Assembly (NCBI GenBank): GCA_009782865.1 | Contig: WRIF01000119.1 | Coordinates: 1-5,615, forward strand | DNA: 5,615 nucleotides | Origin: Promicromonosporaceae bacterium | GTDB lineage: Bacteria > Actinomycetota > Actinomycetes > Actinomycetales > Cellulomonadaceae | Direction: 5' to 3' | In this document: positions 3,877-5,615 of the stretch, one piece after another | Layout of the letters: the number at the start of each line of letters is the position of its first letter | Position numbering within the stretch: position 1 is the first letter of the stretch | Translations under genes and position numbers: made by a program | The notes under the pieces: generated by a model | Seen by the model: only the letters and a program-made list of their open reading frames with translations | Told to the model about the DNA's origin: nothing | The model's database searches: none

Positions 3877-5615
3877 CCGAACGTCTCGTTTACGATTTCG
3901 CAGAGGGCAATGCAACGCAGCGCGCCCTACTGGGCGGCAAGGGTGCCAACCTCGCCGAGATGTTGAACATCGGCGTCAACGTGCCCGATGGCTTCACCGT
4001 CACCACCGTTGGTTGCGTCTATGCGATGAACCACGATGGCCAGTGGCCTGCCGACCTGTGGGCCCAGACGCTGGAGCGTCTGGCCGCGCTGGAGGCGCGC
4101 ACCGGGCGCAAGCTGGGGGCCGCCGAGAAGCCCCTGCTGCTCTCGATCCGCTCCGGCTCGGTGTTCTCCATGCCCGGCATGATGGACACCGTGCTCAACC
4201 TGGGCATCTGTGAGGACTCCGCCAAGGCCCTGGCCGAGGAGACCGGCAACCCCCGCTTCGCGTGGGACTCCTACCGCCGTTTCCTGCAGATGTACTGCTC
4301 CGTGGTCGAGGGTGTCCCCCACCACGCCTTCGAGGACCAGCTGACGGCCCTGAAGACCGCCCGCGGGGTGTCCGGTGACACCGACCTGACCGCCGAAGAC
4401 CTCCAGGAGCTGGTGGTCACGTACAAGAAGGTGGCCCGTGACAACGGCGCCGACCTGCCCGAAGACCCCAAGGAGCAGCTGCGCCGTTCGATCGACGCCG
4501 TCTTCAAGTCCTGGTCGAACCCGCGCGCCAAGATCTACCGCGACCTGCACGACCTGCCGCACGATGTCGGCACCGCCGTCAACGTCCAGCAGATGGTGTT
4601 CGGTAACCGGGGCGAGACGTCGGCCACCGGGGTGGCCTTCACCCGCAACCCCGCCACCGGTGCCAAGGAACTCTACGGTGAGTTCCTCATCAACGCGCAG
4701 GGCGAGGACGTCGTCGCCGGTATCCGCACGCCGAACCACCTTTCCGAGCTCAAGGACGTGCTTCCCGAGGCGTACGAAGAGTTCCTCGACAACATGCTGA
4801 AGCTGGAGAACCACTACGGCGACATGCAGGACATCGAGTTCACCATCGAGGACAAGCACCTGTACATCCTGCAGACCCGCGCCGGCAAGCGCACCGCCGC
4901 CGCCGCGCTGAAGGTTGCCCGTGACATGGTTGACGAGGGCAAGATCGACAAGCAGGAGGCCCTGCGTCGCATCGAGCCCGCCCAGCTGGACCAGCTGCTG
5001 CACCCGGGCATCGACCCCTCGCACACCGCCACCCCGATCACCAAGGGCCTCAACGCCTCCCCCGGTGCCGCCGTGGGCAAGGTGGTCTTTGACGCCGACA
5101 CCGCCGACGAGCGGGGCCGGGCGGGCGAGGCCGTGGTGCTGGTGCGGTGGGAGACCACCCCCGAGGACATTCACGGCCTGATCGCCGCGCAGGGTGTGCT
5201 CACCGCTCACGGTGGCATGACCTCGCACGCCGCCGTGGTGGCCCGTGGCATGGGCAAGCCCTGTGTCGCCGGCGCCGGTGACATTCACATCGACGTCGAT
5301 GGCAAGAAGTTGACCATCGGCGGGCAGGTGTTTGGCGAGAACGACGACATCACCCTGGATGGCTCCACCGGTAACGTGTTTGCCGGCGCCCTGCCGCTGG
5401 TCCCGCCGTCGATCACCGACGACTTCCGCGTGGTCCTGGGTTGGGCCGACGAGTTCCGCAAGGTGGGCGTGCGCGCCAACGCCGACTCCGGCCCCGACTG
5501 TGACAAGGCCCGCGAGCTGGGCGCCGAGGGCGTGGGCCTGTGCCGCACCGAGCACATGTTCATGGCTCCGGAGCGTCTGCCCGTGGTCAAGCGCATGATC
5601 CTCGCCTCCGATTCG
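3873..5615 (+). CDS. ppdK: Pyruvate, phosphate dikinase, N-terminal two thirds, runs off right edge
   Basis: PPDK interconverts ATP, phosphate and pyruvate with AMP, pyrophosphate and PEP. In gluconeogenesis it makes PEP; in some anaerobes it works glycolytically. The window holds 581 of an expected 870-900 residues, all in one frame. The nucleotide-binding ATP-grasp part starts with LLGGKGANLAEM (19-30, Lys23) and SIRSGSVFSMPGMMDT (91-106, Arg93), and continues to QDIEF (Glu322) and YILQTRAGKR (Gln334, Arg336). The swivelling phosphohistidine domain contains HGGMTSHAAVVARGMGKPC, with catalytic His452 and, two residues before it, Thr450, the threonine that PPDK regulators phosphorylate. After a linker, GVRANADSG and GLCRTEHMF (Arg558) begin the PEP/pyruvate-binding barrel, which is cut by the window end. 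Spacing of these residues matches the Clostridium symbiosum enzyme closely. The ATG overlaps the regulator's stop. The GGMTSHAAV motif separates PPDK from PEP synthase, as does the regulator next door. Confidence 0.97.
   Translation, partial: MTERLVYDFAEGNATQRALLGGKGANLAEMLNIGVNVPDGFTVTTVGCVYAMNHDGQWPADLWAQTLERLAALEARTGRKLGAAEKPLLLSIRSGSVFSMPGMMDTVLNLGICEDSAKALAEETGNPRFAWDSYRRFLQMYCSVVEGVPHHAFEDQLTALKTARGVSGDTDLTAEDLQELVVTYKKVARDNGADLPEDPKEQLRRSIDAVFKSWSNPRAKIYRDLHDLPHDVGTAVNVQQMVFGNRGETSATGVAFTRNPATGAKELYGEFLINAQGEDVVAGIRTPNHLSELKDVLPEAYEEFLDNMLKLENHYGDMQDIEFTIEDKHLYILQTRAGKRTAAAALKVARDMVDEGKIDKQEALRRIEPAQLDQLLHPGIDPSHTATPITKGLNASPGAAVGKVVFDADTADERGRAGEAVVLVRWETTPEDIHGLIAAQGVLTAHGGMTSHAAVVARGMGKPCVAGAGDIHIDVDGKKLTIGGQVFGENDDITLDGSTGNVFAGALPLVPPSITDDFRVVLGWADEFRKVGVRANADSGPDCDKARELGAEGVGLCRTEHMFMAPERLPVVKRMILASDS

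Noticed and set aside
2785..3915. 376-codon minus-strand open frame opposite the PPDK regulator
   Set aside because: The plus strand encodes all DUF299 motifs; the minus translation lacks domain features and would overlap two or three genes.
3927..5555. 542-codon minus-strand open frame opposite ppdK
   Set aside because: PPDK motifs are continuous on the plus strand across the whole span. The minus frame is a Val/Gly/His/Leu-rich mirror of GC-biased codons with no family resemblance.

Overview
This is a high-GC window with codon use strongly biased to G or C at third positions. Three genes carry a TANNNT hexamer 6 to 8 bases before the start codon and no clear Shine-Dalgarno, which suggests leaderless transcription. 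Together with the PTS, antitoxin and pyruvate phosphate dikinase protein types, this points to an actinobacterium. A propionibacterium-like host is a guess based on the prominence of pyruvate phosphate dikinase there; nothing in the sequence proves it.

Layout: the first ~230 bases are low-complexity, homopolymer-rich and probably unreliable contig-end sequence. They merge into the minus-strand N-terminal half of PTS enzyme I (ptsI), which starts at 843 and runs off the left edge. Divergent from it, across ~150 bp, is a complete glucose-type PTS EIIA protein (995-1456). Next comes a likely degraded type II toxin-antitoxin pair: a complete excisionase-like helix-turn-helix antitoxin (1512-1952) with its own promoter, overlapping by 4 bp a remnant of a PIN-domain toxin (1949-2202) that lacks its N-terminal catalytic part and is out of frame. 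A HAD-family hydrolase (2235-2903) follows. The last part is a translationally coupled pair: the bifunctional kinase/phosphorylase that regulates pyruvate phosphate dikinase (2980-3876) and ppdK itself (3873 to the right edge, 581 residues present).

The metabolic theme is the phosphoenolpyruvate/pyruvate node. Enzyme I and EIIA spend PEP on sugar uptake, while PPDK interconverts pyruvate and PEP and is switched on and off by its neighbour. The toxin-antitoxin remnant and the HAD gene sit between the two PEP modules and have no evident link to them. I see no RNA gene, CRISPR array, insertion sequence or convincing new multi-gene system. The points most worth checking are the apparent loss of the enzyme I active-site histidine (probably a sequence error), the toxin-less antitoxin, and the set of leaderless promoters.
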